From Candidatus Poribacteria bacterium (GTDB taxonomy: Bacteria; Poribacteria; WGA-4E; JAJDTR01), in the NCBI GenBank assembly GCA_022827055.1, contig JAJDTR010000034.1, positions 1 to 37,691 of the forward strand: 37,691 nucleotides of DNA, in the 5' to 3' direction. The notes beneath the pieces were generated by a model that saw only the letters and a program-made list of their open reading frames with translations, did not search any database and was not told where the DNA came from. Below, piece after piece: positions 16,997-25,917 of the stretch; position 1 is the stretch's first letter, and every line of letters begins with the position of its first letter. The position numbers were made by a program, and so were the translations under genes.

Positions 16997-17992
16997 TTGA
17001 AAAGTACATACATACTTGCCATTATGTCCCCGGATGGCAGATCTGTGCGGCAGATCTCGGTCGGAAGGTGGTGCTTGAAGTTATTATATATTTTCCTATT
17101 TACAGTTGTAGTTAGCGCACTCGGAGGGATTAGTTACGGTCTTTTCTCTAAAGCCAGCCACCAGGCGATTGAACAAAAGAACGCCAATCTTAAGGAGGAA
17201 GTGCAAGTCTTACAAGCCAAACTTGATTCTGAAGAGAGGACAATGGACGAAATCAAGAGAATGGCGGACAAGGTGCGTAGTGGGTTGGGCATAGACTCAG
17301 AAACAGAGGGAATGATCGGACAGGGCGGATCCGGCTTTGGCGCCAACTCACTTGAGGATTCTGAATCGAGCGAGGCAATCGTAGACACACATTCTACTAC
17401 CCACTTAGCGGTCTACGCCAGTGAAAAACCGGACTCGTTAAGCACGAGAGTCGCAAAGGCGCAGGCGGCGATTGTTCCGGTTTACGAGTACGTAGTAAAT
17501 GAAGAAAAGCGACTGAGTGAAACGCCTTCAATTCTCCCGATAATTGTACCGGAAAATGGAGAAGAGAAAGTCTACTGGTACTCTTCTGAATATGGTCCGC
17601 GTACAAATCCAATAACGAGGCGGCGTGAATTTCATACCGGATTGGATATTGTCACCAAGAAGAATACCCCCATAATAGCCGCCGCACACGGAATTATCTC
17701 ACAATGCGGTTATGACAGGTTGATGGGAAATATGATTCGAATTAAACATCCTTCCGCAAAGATGGAAACGGTATATGGTCATATGAGCAAATTTGCCGAC
17801 GATATGAGTCTCGGGAGAAAAGTGGAACGCGGAGAAGTCATCGGTTATGTGGGAACCAGTGGTCGTAGTACCGGATATCACTTGCATTATGGGGTCTGGG
17901 AAACCGAGAAAGACTACGTAATCTGGAATCCCAAGGAAGGACGCTGGACTAACCCGGTGAACTCTATCTTTGGTCATTGGCCCAATCAGTAA
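16997..17992 (+). CDS. M23-family metallopeptidase (membrane-anchored, LytM-type)
   Basis: This is a 331-residue peptidoglycan peptidase candidate. Order: a short cytoplasmic N-terminus (STYILAIMSPDGRSVRQISV, typical of this M23 group), a transmembrane anchor at about 29-50, a coiled coil at about 53-90, a low-complexity Ser/Gly linker, and the C-terminal LytM domain. Zinc ligands and catalytic residues are His213 and Asp217 in HTGLD, and His295/His297 in HLH; YGH (His262) is also present. All catalytic residues are kept, so it is probably an active endopeptidase. The start is TTG at 16997, 6 nt after AAGGAGG; the frame extends back to a GTG at 16934 that lacks such a site. Confidence 0.9.
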   Translation: MKSTYILAIMSPDGRSVRQISVGRWCLKLLYIFLFTVVVSALGGISYGLFSKASHQAIEQKNANLKEEVQVLQAKLDSEERTMDEIKRMADKVRSGLGIDSETEGMIGQGGSGFGANSLEDSESSEAIVDTHSTTHLAVYASEKPDSLSTRVAKAQAAIVPVYEYVVNEEKRLSETPSILPIIVPENGEEKVYWYSSEYGPRTNPITRRREFHTGLDIVTKKNTPIIAAAHGIISQCGYDRLMGNMIRIKHPSAKMETVYGHMSKFADDMSLGRKVERGEVIGYVGTSGRSTGYHLHYGVWETEKDYVIWNPKEGRWTNPVNSIFGHWPNQ

Positions 17993-18082
17993 TTTGTAGC
18001 GCGCTAAATATGTTTCGCTCTTCTTACAATCTAGAAAAGCATCATATTTTCGTAACTAAGCCTGCAAGATTTCGAGACAATC

Positions 18083-18110
18083 CTGGATTCACGGTCTCTA
18101 AATCCAGTTT
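18083..18110 (+). terminator. Possible terminator after the M23 gene
   Basis: CTGGATT (18083-18089) and AATCCAG (18101-18107) form a perfect 7-bp stem with an 11-nt loop, followed by TTT. The T-run is short, so termination efficiency is uncertain. Confidence 0.35.
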
Positions 18111-18309
18111 CACTGACCCACGCCGGAATTACATCCCTCCCTTTTAATACCTTACGCTTGTCTCCTTCAAGAAGTAATCCGTGCGGTTATTTCCTGATGC
18201 GCCCTCTCCAAGCATTCGCTGCAAGCAAGAACTATTTTCTGGTCTGCCCCTGATTATTCGCGGCAAAGTCACTTTGTCGTTTCGGTTTCGTCACGATTGG
18301 ATTGCCCCA

Positions 18310-19764
18310 ATGAATGCTATTTCACCAGTGGAAGATTCAATTTCACGCTTTTTGCCTCCCCAACCAAACACCACTTTTATAGCCGGGGCTATTCACGCAT
18401 TAGTCATGCTCTCGATTATCTTTACGCTTTCGCTTTCTGCCCAGCAGATTGACGATTTATCGCAAGGTAACCCGGTCTGTACTGCGGCGAATGAGCAGCA
18501 CTTTCCCGACTTGGTATCTGATGACGGGGGAGGCGTGATCATCGCTTGGCAAGACGCGCGGAACGAAGATCGGGATATCTTTGCGCAGCGTGTTGGTGCA
18601 AACGGCGAGATTCTATGGGTGGCAGATGGCGTTCAAGTTTGCAGCCTGCCCAGTGAACAGATTTGGCCCATAGTAGTGTCCGATACCGACGGCGGAGCGA
18701 TTATCGTATTTGGCGATGGAAGGAATGGAAATCAAGACATCTATGCCCAGCGAATTGATGGAAACGGGAATCAGCTTTGGCGAAGGGAAGGTATTCCCGT
18801 ATGCGTTCATCCCGCGATTAAGACGGACATGCGAGCCACCTCTGATAAAAATGGAAACACTATTATTGTCTGGGAGGATTGGAGACACGGAAATCAAGAC
18901 ATTTACGCTCAGAAAATTAGCATCGGTGGTCGTCCGATGTGGAATGATAACGGCGTACCGGTGTATCGCGGCGAGGGAGATCAGTACGATCCATTTCTAA
19001 CGGGAGACGGTGAAGGCGGAGCGATCGTCGTATGGTGGGACATCAGTACTGACGATTGGGATGTATTTGCGCAGCGATTGAATAATGAGGGGCAAGCGAT
19101 CTGGTCGGAGACCGCAGTTCCCGTGTGTACGGCTGCCGGACATCAAAGCACTCCGTTCGTGATTCCGGATGGAGCAGATGGAACGTTCATAGTTTGGTTA
19201 GACTATAGAAACGACCGAAGCTTGTTGAGCAGCGCCGACATATACGTACAGAGAATTAACTCGGCGGGCAAGATTCTTTGGCAGGAGAACGGTATCGAAC
19301 TCTGTGATGCGCCGTCAAACCAACAAGTACCCGAAGGCATAAGTGACAGGGCAGGAGGTTTGATTGTCGTGTGGCGAGACGATCGCGATATCTTCTCGGA
19401 CATTTACGCTCAAAGAGTGAATCCCAACGGGAAACGCATGTGGGAGAACGACGGCGTCCCTATCAGCGCGGCGGAAGGCGAGCAGCGCAAACCATTCTTA
19501 GTCCCCGCCGGTTCACACGGCGCCATTGTGTATTGGCTTGATTATCGTGAAGACTACGGCAATGTTACCAACGACGCAATTTACGCGCAAAGGATTGATG
19601 GAAATGGAAGATCCGTGTGGGCGCTAAATGGCGTACCCGTTTGCACCGCCGATGGGAATCAGACGACGCCGAAAGCTGTGGCTGACGACAATGACGGTGC
19701 TGTGATTGTATGGACGGATTCTCGCGGCGAATCCTTGGACATTTTTCTTCGGCAGGTACCTTGA
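18310..19764 (+). CDS. Secreted protein of eight 54-residue repeats (propeller-like)
   Basis: After a hydrophobic segment (about FIAGAIHALVMLSIIFTLSLS) that looks like a signal peptide or anchor, the protein consists of eight tandem units of about 54 residues. The unit consensus is VC-x5-Q-x-P-x3-D-x2-GG-x-IIVW-x-D-x-R, then DIYAQR-x5-G-x2-W-x4-GVP. Units 5 and 7 carry small insertions and unit 8 lacks its last strand. The pattern of four strands per unit and conserved Trp/Asp suggests a beta-propeller; this is inference. No catalytic residues are recognised. The stop is certain. The start is not: ATG at 18310 is chosen, but the frame is open back to a GTG at 18181, and neither has a clear Shine-Dalgarno. 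Confidence 0.8.
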   Translation: MNAISPVEDSISRFLPPQPNTTFIAGAIHALVMLSIIFTLSLSAQQIDDLSQGNPVCTAANEQHFPDLVSDDGGGVIIAWQDARNEDRDIFAQRVGANGEILWVADGVQVCSLPSEQIWPIVVSDTDGGAIIVFGDGRNGNQDIYAQRIDGNGNQLWRREGIPVCVHPAIKTDMRATSDKNGNTIIVWEDWRHGNQDIYAQKISIGGRPMWNDNGVPVYRGEGDQYDPFLTGDGEGGAIVVWWDISTDDWDVFAQRLNNEGQAIWSETAVPVCTAAGHQSTPFVIPDGADGTFIVWLDYRNDRSLLSSADIYVQRINSAGKILWQENGIELCDAPSNQQVPEGISDRAGGLIVVWRDDRDIFSDIYAQRVNPNGKRMWENDGVPISAAEGEQRKPFLVPAGSHGAIVYWLDYREDYGNVTNDAIYAQRIDGNGRSVWALNGVPVCTADGNQTTPKAVADDNDGAVIVWTDSRGESLDIFLRQVP

Positions 19765-19857
19765 TTGACTTTTTCAAAATCCTAGCTGCATCCATTAACA
19801 CGGACTTGCCGGAACGCAGAAGTGGAAAACTGCGATCCACTGCTATCTACCCGACCA

Positions 19858-21231
19858 TCACACAATCCGATGTTTGTGCACGAGTTGTTTCACAGATTCC
19901 AGCGGAATGCTGAGTTGTCGTGCAACTGCTTCCAAATTGCCTTGGGATTCCGCGTATGCTTCCGTCAAGAGTTGCTTTTCAAACTCCCGCAACCGATTGG
20001 TAAATGATTGTCCGTCAGTGTCGGCCGAAAACGCCGCGAGAATTTCCTGCGGCAAATGATGTATCGAAATTGCGTCACCTTCGACTTTATAGGTAATTTG
20101 CTCGATAGTGTACTTGAGTTGACGCACATTGCCGGGCCAGTGATAAGCGTTCAAACAATCAAGAGTCTCGGGCAACAGTTTCTTGGGGTTGACTCCTGCC
20201 ACTTCGGCAGCCAAGCGTTCCATAAAGTGATAGCACAGGAGTTCGATGTCTTCGCGGCGCTCACGCAGCGGGGGCAGCCAAATTGTCTCGAAAGCGAGTC
20301 GATCATAAAGATCTTCGCGGAATTTGCCCTGTTGCATTTCCGACTCAAGATCGCTGTTCGTTGCGGCAAGGACACGGACATCTACATTTAGCGTCTTCGA
20401 TCCCCCGACCCGTTGAAATTGCTGATATTCTAATACGCGGAGAATTTTTTGTTGGAACTCGTAAGACATGTTCCCAATCTCATCCAGAAAGAGCGTTCCT
20501 TTATCTGCCAACACGAAACGTCCTTCCCGGAATGACGAGTTGGTAAAAGCATTGTCTTCCTGTCCAAACAGTTCGCATTCCAAGAGCCCTTCCGCCAAAG
20601 CGGCACAATTGATGGTTATAAAAGCGTTTTTCTTTCGTGGACTATCATGATGAATGGCTGCGGCGACCAACTCTTTTCCTGTTCCCCGCTCACCTCGAAT
20701 TAAAACTGGACGCGGTATTGGTGCAACCTCTTGAATCTGTTGGATTAATCGCTGAATTTGGGGGCTGTTGCCAACAATATTGTACTTGCCCTTTAATTCT
20801 TCGCGGTAAAATTCTCGTTCCCGACGCAGGCGTTTATTGTCGATTGTTGTGCGGATAAGGTTGTCAAGCCGCATGAGGGCAAGTTCCATGTTTTCTTCCA
20901 GGTAAAAATCCTTCTCAACGAACTCTTCTGCCCCCAATTTGATGGATTCGGTTGCGGTTGAAACAGTGCCCTTGCCAGTCAAAATAACCACGGGAAGCGC
21001 GGTGGTTGTTTTTCTAATTTCCTCCAGACAAGCGAGTCCACTCATTTGACCCTCGCCGAAATCAAGATCAAGGATTGCAAGATCAAAGGCGTCACTGTCC
21101 TTGACAATAAGGTCAAGCGCTTCTTGGGCGGTACCGACGGAAGTGACCTCCGCCCTCCGTTTTGCAAGCATCTCTCGCAGCAAGTCCTGTATTTCTTCCT
21201 GATCATCGGCAACCAAGATGCGTTCTGGCAT
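19858..21231 (-). CDS. NtrC-family response regulator with degenerate GAFTGA loop
   Basis: This is a 457-residue regulator: receiver domain (1-125, phospho-acceptor Asp55), AAA+ ATPase (about 150-390) with Walker A GERGTGKE at 180-187 and Walker B LFLDEIG at 247-253, and a Fis-type helix-turn-helix at the C-terminus. The loop that contacts sigma-54 in canonical activators, GAFTGA, reads NAFTNS at 227-232. It may therefore not activate sigma-54 promoters in the usual way. The ATG at 21231 is preceded by GGAGGTGAAA; a longer frame to 21270 is not needed. It lies 119 bp downstream of the TPR histidine kinase and is probably its partner. Confidence 0.93.
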   Translation of the reverse strand: MPERILVADDQEEIQDLLREMLAKRRAEVTSVGTAQEALDLIVKDSDAFDLAILDLDFGEGQMSGLACLEEIRKTTTALPVVILTGKGTVSTATESIKLGAEEFVEKDFYLEENMELALMRLDNLIRTTIDNKRLRREREFYREELKGKYNIVGNSPQIQRLIQQIQEVAPIPRPVLIRGERGTGKELVAAAIHHDSPRKKNAFITINCAALAEGLLECELFGQEDNAFTNSSFREGRFVLADKGTLFLDEIGNMSYEFQQKILRVLEYQQFQRVGGSKTLNVDVRVLAATNSDLESEMQQGKFREDLYDRLAFETIWLPPLRERREDIELLCYHFMERLAAEVAGVNPKKLLPETLDCLNAYHWPGNVRQLKYTIEQITYKVEGDAISIHHLPQEILAAFSADTDGQSFTNRLREFEKQLLTEAYAESQGNLEAVARQLSIPLESVKQLVHKHRIV

Positions 21232-21350
21232 TTTCACCTCCGGGATGAGTCTAGCTTCCCCGTCGTCCAACGTGCTAGGTGCGAATTAAGAATAGTTCCT
21301 AAACCGTTCAATACCCATGGAAGAATGCTCTTACTAGGTGATGGCAGCAA

Positions 21351-23318
21351 TTATACCAACTCTTCAAATGCAAGGTCGCCTCGTGCTTCGTAAAAAATTG
21401 GGCGCATCTGCAGGTTTGTTTTTATCGGAATGGCGTCCGGATTTACCGGGAGATGAATTATGAATGTCGTTCCACCTCCCTCCTTGCTGCGCAGATCTAT
21501 ACTCCCCATGTGGTCACGAATCGTTCGTTGAACGATAGTCAAACCAAACCCACTGCCGCCGTCTTTGAGTGTATACCCTGGCTGAAAGATTTTGTGCCGA
21601 AGTGTATCCGGAATACCTCCCCCTGTGTCGGTAACGGAGATTTGAACTTGCGAGGATTGGGGCTGGTATTCGGTTTCAACCTGCAGAACACCCCCGTCTT
21701 CCATGGCTTCAAATGCATTGATTAAGACGTTATGGATCGCTTCCTTCAGTTGGATCGAGTCGCCTTTGATAAACGGGAGATTCGCCGCGAAATCTGGCTG
21801 GCACTCAATTCCCTTCGCCGTACAAACGGACCTCAGTTTAACTAACAGGTTGTCGATGAGCCTATTGATATCAACTAGCTCCGAGACTGGCGCTTCCGTT
21901 CGCAGTGTGTCTAGGATTTCCGTTAACTGATTATACGAGTCCTCATGTTGAATCAAGGTTCGATCAAGCGTGCTATGCAGTTTGGAAGCAGGCTCAGACT
22001 GCCGCAATGCCGATCGCAGTTGCACGCCGCTCACGCTAACGAGATTCTTGACACGATGCAATCGGGAAAACAGGCTTTGATGTCCCTCGGCGCGTGCTAC
22101 ATCAATAAGTGATAGAGAGAGTCGAAAGATTATCGCTGCGGCATCCTGAGGACGGAATGTTAACCATCCACGGAGATCCTTCAGAAGTTCCTCGTCGTGT
22201 TCGTAAAAGTAGAGTTTCGCCAGGTTGTGGTATGGGGCTTCATAATCCGGTTCAAGTTGAATCGCTTGGCGAAATTCCTCGGCGGCTTTCTGAATTTGCT
22301 TTTTCTGCAAATATAAGAGTCCGAGATTGTTTCTGACGCGAGCAGACGGAGCATGTTCCAAGCCTGTCTGATAAGCCGAAATCGCTAATTCCGCGTCGGC
22401 AGGAACATCGTCGTAAAGACTTCCTAGGATAAAATAGACCTGATCCAGTTGATCGAAGGTCTTTAACATCTCATTGATTGAAACTAATTGAACAAATTGA
22501 TCGATTGCTTTCTGACGGTACTCGTGATAATTGTGACGATTCTTCGCATAGAGCAGCCCTAGCGCAAAACGGGCATCTAGATGGTCGGGATCTCGTTCCA
22601 GTGCACTCTTCAGGCAGTCAATCGCCAGACTCAAATTTCCTGAACGTTGGAGATGGACATCGGCAAGGTGATAATAGGCATCGGAGTCGTTGGGTTCGAT
22701 GCTAAGAATCTCCTCCAACACCTCTTGCGCTTCGGCCCACATCTGCCGTTTAATGTATAGTACCGCAAGGTTGTAACGAGCGGCATAATTCGGCATTTGC
22801 GCCACGACCTGTTGAAAGTCGTGACACGCTTTTTCAAGTTCGCCCCGCTTGTCATAGAGCGACCCTCGATCGTACCACGCCTCTACATAAGACGGGTCAA
22901 GTTCGATTGCCTTTGTAAATTCGTGGACTGCCTCCATCCATGCGCCATCAAGATCATAGTAGTCTTGTAATAGCTGACCTAGCGAATAGTGATAATGTGC
23001 GCTCAATGGATGAAGGGAAATTGCCTTCTGGAAAGCGTCTTTAGCGTCGTCGAATTCACCTTCTTTATAGTATGCCAACCCTAATCTGTGATGAATAGCG
23101 GCACACTCAGGATCCAATTCCAAGGCACGTTTGTATGTTAGAATTGCAAGGGTGTAATGCCGTTCATTGAAGTACCAATCTCCTAGTAGACACTCATCCC
23201 GCGCTACAGTGGTGGTTGGAGGAAGGGGGTCGGTACGCGAAAGACGAGAATCTCCACCTCCGTGGAGATCAGCAGAATTCAGAGGAAGGTTGTGTGCGGG
23301 CGGGTCAGATTTTTGCAT
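21351..23318 (-). CDS. TPR-repeat histidine kinase
   Basis: This is a 655-residue soluble sensor kinase. From about residue 43 to 385 it has roughly nine tetratricopeptide repeats (for example the CAAIHHRLGLAYYKEGEFDD unit), a protein-interaction scaffold replacing the usual membrane sensor. The kinase core follows: a phospho-acceptor region with His421 in LHRVKNLVS, more like the HRVKN box of the HisKA_2 type than the common HExxNP; an N box NVLINAFEAM; G1 DTGGGIP; and G2 GSGFGLTIVQ. No transmembrane segment is visible, so it senses an internal signal or partner. The ATG at 23318 has no strong Shine-Dalgarno. The regulator gene at 19858-21231 follows on the same strand. Confidence 0.92.
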   Translation of the reverse strand: MQKSDPPAHNLPLNSADLHGGGDSRLSRTDPLPPTTTVARDECLLGDWYFNERHYTLAILTYKRALELDPECAAIHHRLGLAYYKEGEFDDAKDAFQKAISLHPLSAHYHYSLGQLLQDYYDLDGAWMEAVHEFTKAIELDPSYVEAWYDRGSLYDKRGELEKACHDFQQVVAQMPNYAARYNLAVLYIKRQMWAEAQEVLEEILSIEPNDSDAYYHLADVHLQRSGNLSLAIDCLKSALERDPDHLDARFALGLLYAKNRHNYHEYRQKAIDQFVQLVSINEMLKTFDQLDQVYFILGSLYDDVPADAELAISAYQTGLEHAPSARVRNNLGLLYLQKKQIQKAAEEFRQAIQLEPDYEAPYHNLAKLYFYEHDEELLKDLRGWLTFRPQDAAAIIFRLSLSLIDVARAEGHQSLFSRLHRVKNLVSVSGVQLRSALRQSEPASKLHSTLDRTLIQHEDSYNQLTEILDTLRTEAPVSELVDINRLIDNLLVKLRSVCTAKGIECQPDFAANLPFIKGDSIQLKEAIHNVLINAFEAMEDGGVLQVETEYQPQSSQVQISVTDTGGGIPDTLRHKIFQPGYTLKDGGSGFGLTIVQRTIRDHMGSIDLRSKEGGGTTFIIHLPVNPDAIPIKTNLQMRPIFYEARGDLAFEELV

Positions 23319-23711
23319 CGTTGACAGGTAGGAGCGATTTCCAATTCAATCAATCGATAAACTGAGATAAGGCGGCTGGACAAGGAGAAATCAACAGGTT
23401 CAATCAGTCATGGAATCGGATGGGTTAAGCCACTAAATATGGAATAGGAATTTCTATCGCCTACGTTTATCGACTAGGTTGATAGATAGTGTACCCATAG
23501 CAATTCCCGTGCGATAGCCCATTCCCGGATCGCGGCCAAGCGCAGGGGTTTGGAATTCTCTCCTACCCACGCATCGTACGAGGGGTCTACAGATCACTAC
23601 AGAACAACCTTTGTAATGACGTTACAAACGAAACCCATTCTCAGAAATCTCGGTTTTGGGGAAACGACTCTGCTCCATGTGAATCTCCAAACGGATTCTT
23701 GTCAACCGAAC
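23319..23711. repeat. Intergenic region with dispersed repeats
   Basis: No gene is seen in these 393 bp. From about 23345 to 23530 there are degenerate units of the dispersed repeat, including TTTCTATCGCC, GATAGATAGTG, CCCATAGCAATTCCC and GTGCGATAGCCCATTCC. The promoter of the TPR kinase should lie in its left part, but I cannot point to one. Confidence 0.5.
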
Positions 23712-25283
23712 TCAAATGAGTAACTCGTCGCCGATTGGAAAAAATTGATCTGCCATTCGTTGCAGGTCCATTGATGTATTGTGTTCAAAAGCGACGACCT
23801 CCACCCGCTTGCCATGTTGCTTAATCAACTCCGCAAGCGCGCAAAAGTCACCATCGCCGCTGGCTAGAATTACCACATCAAGTGCTCCAAGCATTGACAC
23901 GATGTCAATTGCGATGCCCACATCCCAATCCCCCTTCGCTGTCCCGTCTCCTCGGAGACGCAAGTCCTTGCTCTTTATGGTATATCCATTGTGCTCAAGT
24001 AGGGACAAGAATCCCGACTGGTTTATCTCGGGAATCTGGACAACATAGGCATACGCCACGACAAGCTGCCGCGGGCCCACGATGAGATCGAGTAGTTTGA
24101 TATAATCCACTCGCCCGGCATACCGGTCTTTGGCGGCATAGAACATATTCTGAACATCCACAAAGACGCCAACGCTCGGCTGTTCTTTCAGTACCCGATT
24201 TTGCGAGTTCTGCTTAGAATCGTGTTGACCAAGAAACTGTTCGACTCTGTCGCGGGCGCGAAGAAGCGCCGACTTTGACATTTCGGAGAATTTGCCAAGT
24301 TCGGAAACCTGAGACTGGAAATCCGATTGCATCTGTTCAATCGTTTGATTACCCTTATAAACGAGTTCCTCGAAGGATTTCAATTCAACAGCAAGCTCCG
24401 CTTGTGCTACCTTCTGAAAGGATTGAATTTCAGCAGACTGATTCGACATTTTTTCAACCTGCCGTTTGAGGTTATGAATCTCTAGTTGTAACTGTTGAAC
24501 ATGTATGTCTTGCTCCATGAATCGGTGTTCCTTTTCCCGGAAATCCTCGTTTACTTGGAGTGACTGCTGTAGCTGCTGTTTTAGGTTTTCATTATCTTTT
24601 TTTAGAGCGGAACACTCGTCATTCAGTTGATTTATCGTTTGCTGTAGTGGGATATGCTTCAGATCAGTTTCGAGTGTGGGACTTTCCTTCGGAATTGAGG
24701 TGTGTGTGGGTTTTTCGGGCGGCACATCCACGCACACGTCCAATGCCTGAATCGCATTGATATTCTCATGTACCACGGTATTCGGCGGGTGATTCCCCTG
24801 ATTTGTGTCATTATTTTTTGAGTCATGTTCGAATCTCGTCAAGCTGCCAACACTGGCTATTTCGTGGACAGACTGCTCATATTCGTTGAGTAATTTTTGC
24901 CCGTGCTGTTGGACGTCCTGGCGGGAATCGGTCAAAAGCGCCCACACAATCTCGGTAAAATCTCCACCTTCGACCAGATGTGTGCAGGTTCTTAAAAAAG
25001 TCCGAATTTCCTGCACATTCATATAACCGACCCGGCGAATAGCATGCTCCGTCTTCTGCACGAGATACTCATGCACCACTTGTTGTGCCGTCTCTTGACG
25101 AAAAAAAGCCTCGGTCAGATTCTCAATAATCCAATTGGCAGAACAAGAGCCCATCGGCGTGGGGGTGTCACGGATACCGCACCGATTCTTTAGGTTGGTT
25201 ATCTCCTTCTCGTCAAGCAATTCGTTAAGAATCCAGGCAAGTTGATGTTTACCGATTTGAGTCTTTAAATTTTGCTGAATCAT
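23712..25283 (-). CDS. Coiled-coil protein with C-terminal NYN (PIN-like) nuclease domain
   Basis: This is a 523-residue protein. The C-terminal 153 residues (about 371-523) form an NYN/LabA-type domain of the PIN superfamily, with the acidic positions in FVDVQNM, GDWDVGIAIDI and ASGDGDF that bind metal and cleave RNA in this family. The N-terminal ~130 residues are helical and unrecognised. Residues of roughly 225-360 form a long Gln/Glu/Leu-rich coiled coil. The ATG at 25283 is preceded by GGAG at 7 nt; a longer frame to 25325 lacks such a site. It follows gmhB by 67 bp on the same strand, without an evident functional link. Activity and RNA substrate are not predictable. Confidence 0.86.
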   Translation of the reverse strand: MIQQNLKTQIGKHQLAWILNELLDEKEITNLKNRCGIRDTPTPMGSCSANWIIENLTEAFFRQETAQQVVHEYLVQKTEHAIRRVGYMNVQEIRTFLRTCTHLVEGGDFTEIVWALLTDSRQDVQQHGQKLLNEYEQSVHEIASVGSLTRFEHDSKNNDTNQGNHPPNTVVHENINAIQALDVCVDVPPEKPTHTSIPKESPTLETDLKHIPLQQTINQLNDECSALKKDNENLKQQLQQSLQVNEDFREKEHRFMEQDIHVQQLQLEIHNLKRQVEKMSNQSAEIQSFQKVAQAELAVELKSFEELVYKGNQTIEQMQSDFQSQVSELGKFSEMSKSALLRARDRVEQFLGQHDSKQNSQNRVLKEQPSVGVFVDVQNMFYAAKDRYAGRVDYIKLLDLIVGPRQLVVAYAYVVQIPEINQSGFLSLLEHNGYTIKSKDLRLRGDGTAKGDWDVGIAIDIVSMLGALDVVILASGDGDFCALAELIKQHGKRVEVVAFEHNTSMDLQRMADQFFPIGDELLI

Positions 25284-25350
25284 TTTATATCTCCAGTATT
25301 TGCGGTTATTTATTGAAATGTACAATCAGTCTCCAAAACGCCAAATTTTT

Positions 25351-25917
25351 TCACGCATCAGTGCTGGAAGAAACGATCCATTCTGCAGCCGCATGAAGAT
25401 TCTCGAATACCCCTTGGGGCTGCATTCGGGAGGCAGCGCCCGTATTAGCGGTCAAGTTTGATTTGTAACCGTTCCCAGTTAATACAAGCAACGAGCATAC
25501 ACCGAACTCATTTCCCGCCTGAATGTCTCTATTAGAATCTCCGATCAAGTAGGTGCTAGCTATATCAATTTTGTGTTCCGATGCCGCCTGCAACAGCATA
25601 CCGGGTTTCGGTTTGCGGCACATGCAATTCTCGTCATCTCGATGCGGACAATAGTAGACTGCGCGGATACGACCACCGGTATCCTCGATTTCAGCCAACA
25701 TATTGCGATGGATTACGTTTAGCGTCTTGGGTGACAGAATTCTCTTATTGATGCAAGCTTGATTCGTGACGACGATGAGTTGATAGCCGGCATGAGTGAG
25801 CAATCTGATTGCTTCCACAGAGCGTGGCAGAAACTCGAACTCACTCCAACTCTTTACATAGTCGTTTTCGCGATTGCAATTGATTACGCCGTCTCGATCG
25901 AGAAAAACCGTTTTCAT
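25351..25917 (-). CDS. gmhB: D-glycero-D-manno-heptose-1,7-bisphosphate 7-phosphatase
   Basis: This 188-residue HAD-superfamily phosphatase acts in ADP-heptose synthesis for the LPS inner core. The nucleophile motif FLDRDGVIN has Asp7 and Asp9. The VVTNQ motif and the C-terminal GDSNRDIQAG motif complete the HAD set. The zinc loop CPHRDDENCMC (Cys-x-His then Cys-x-Cys) and RKPKPGML are the specific marks of GmhB. The ATG overlaps the stop of the upstream heptose kinase gene as ATGA, indicating translational coupling. The C-terminal ~30 residues are less conserved. The ADP-heptose nucleotidyltransferase and epimerase are not in the window. Confidence 0.93.
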   Translation of the reverse strand: MKTVFLDRDGVINCNRENDYVKSWSEFEFLPRSVEAIRLLTHAGYQLIVVTNQACINKRILSPKTLNVIHRNMLAEIEDTGGRIRAVYYCPHRDDENCMCRKPKPGMLLQAASEHKIDIASTYLIGDSNRDIQAGNEFGVCSLLVLTGNGYKSNLTANTGAASRMQPQGVFENLHAAAEWIVSSSTDA

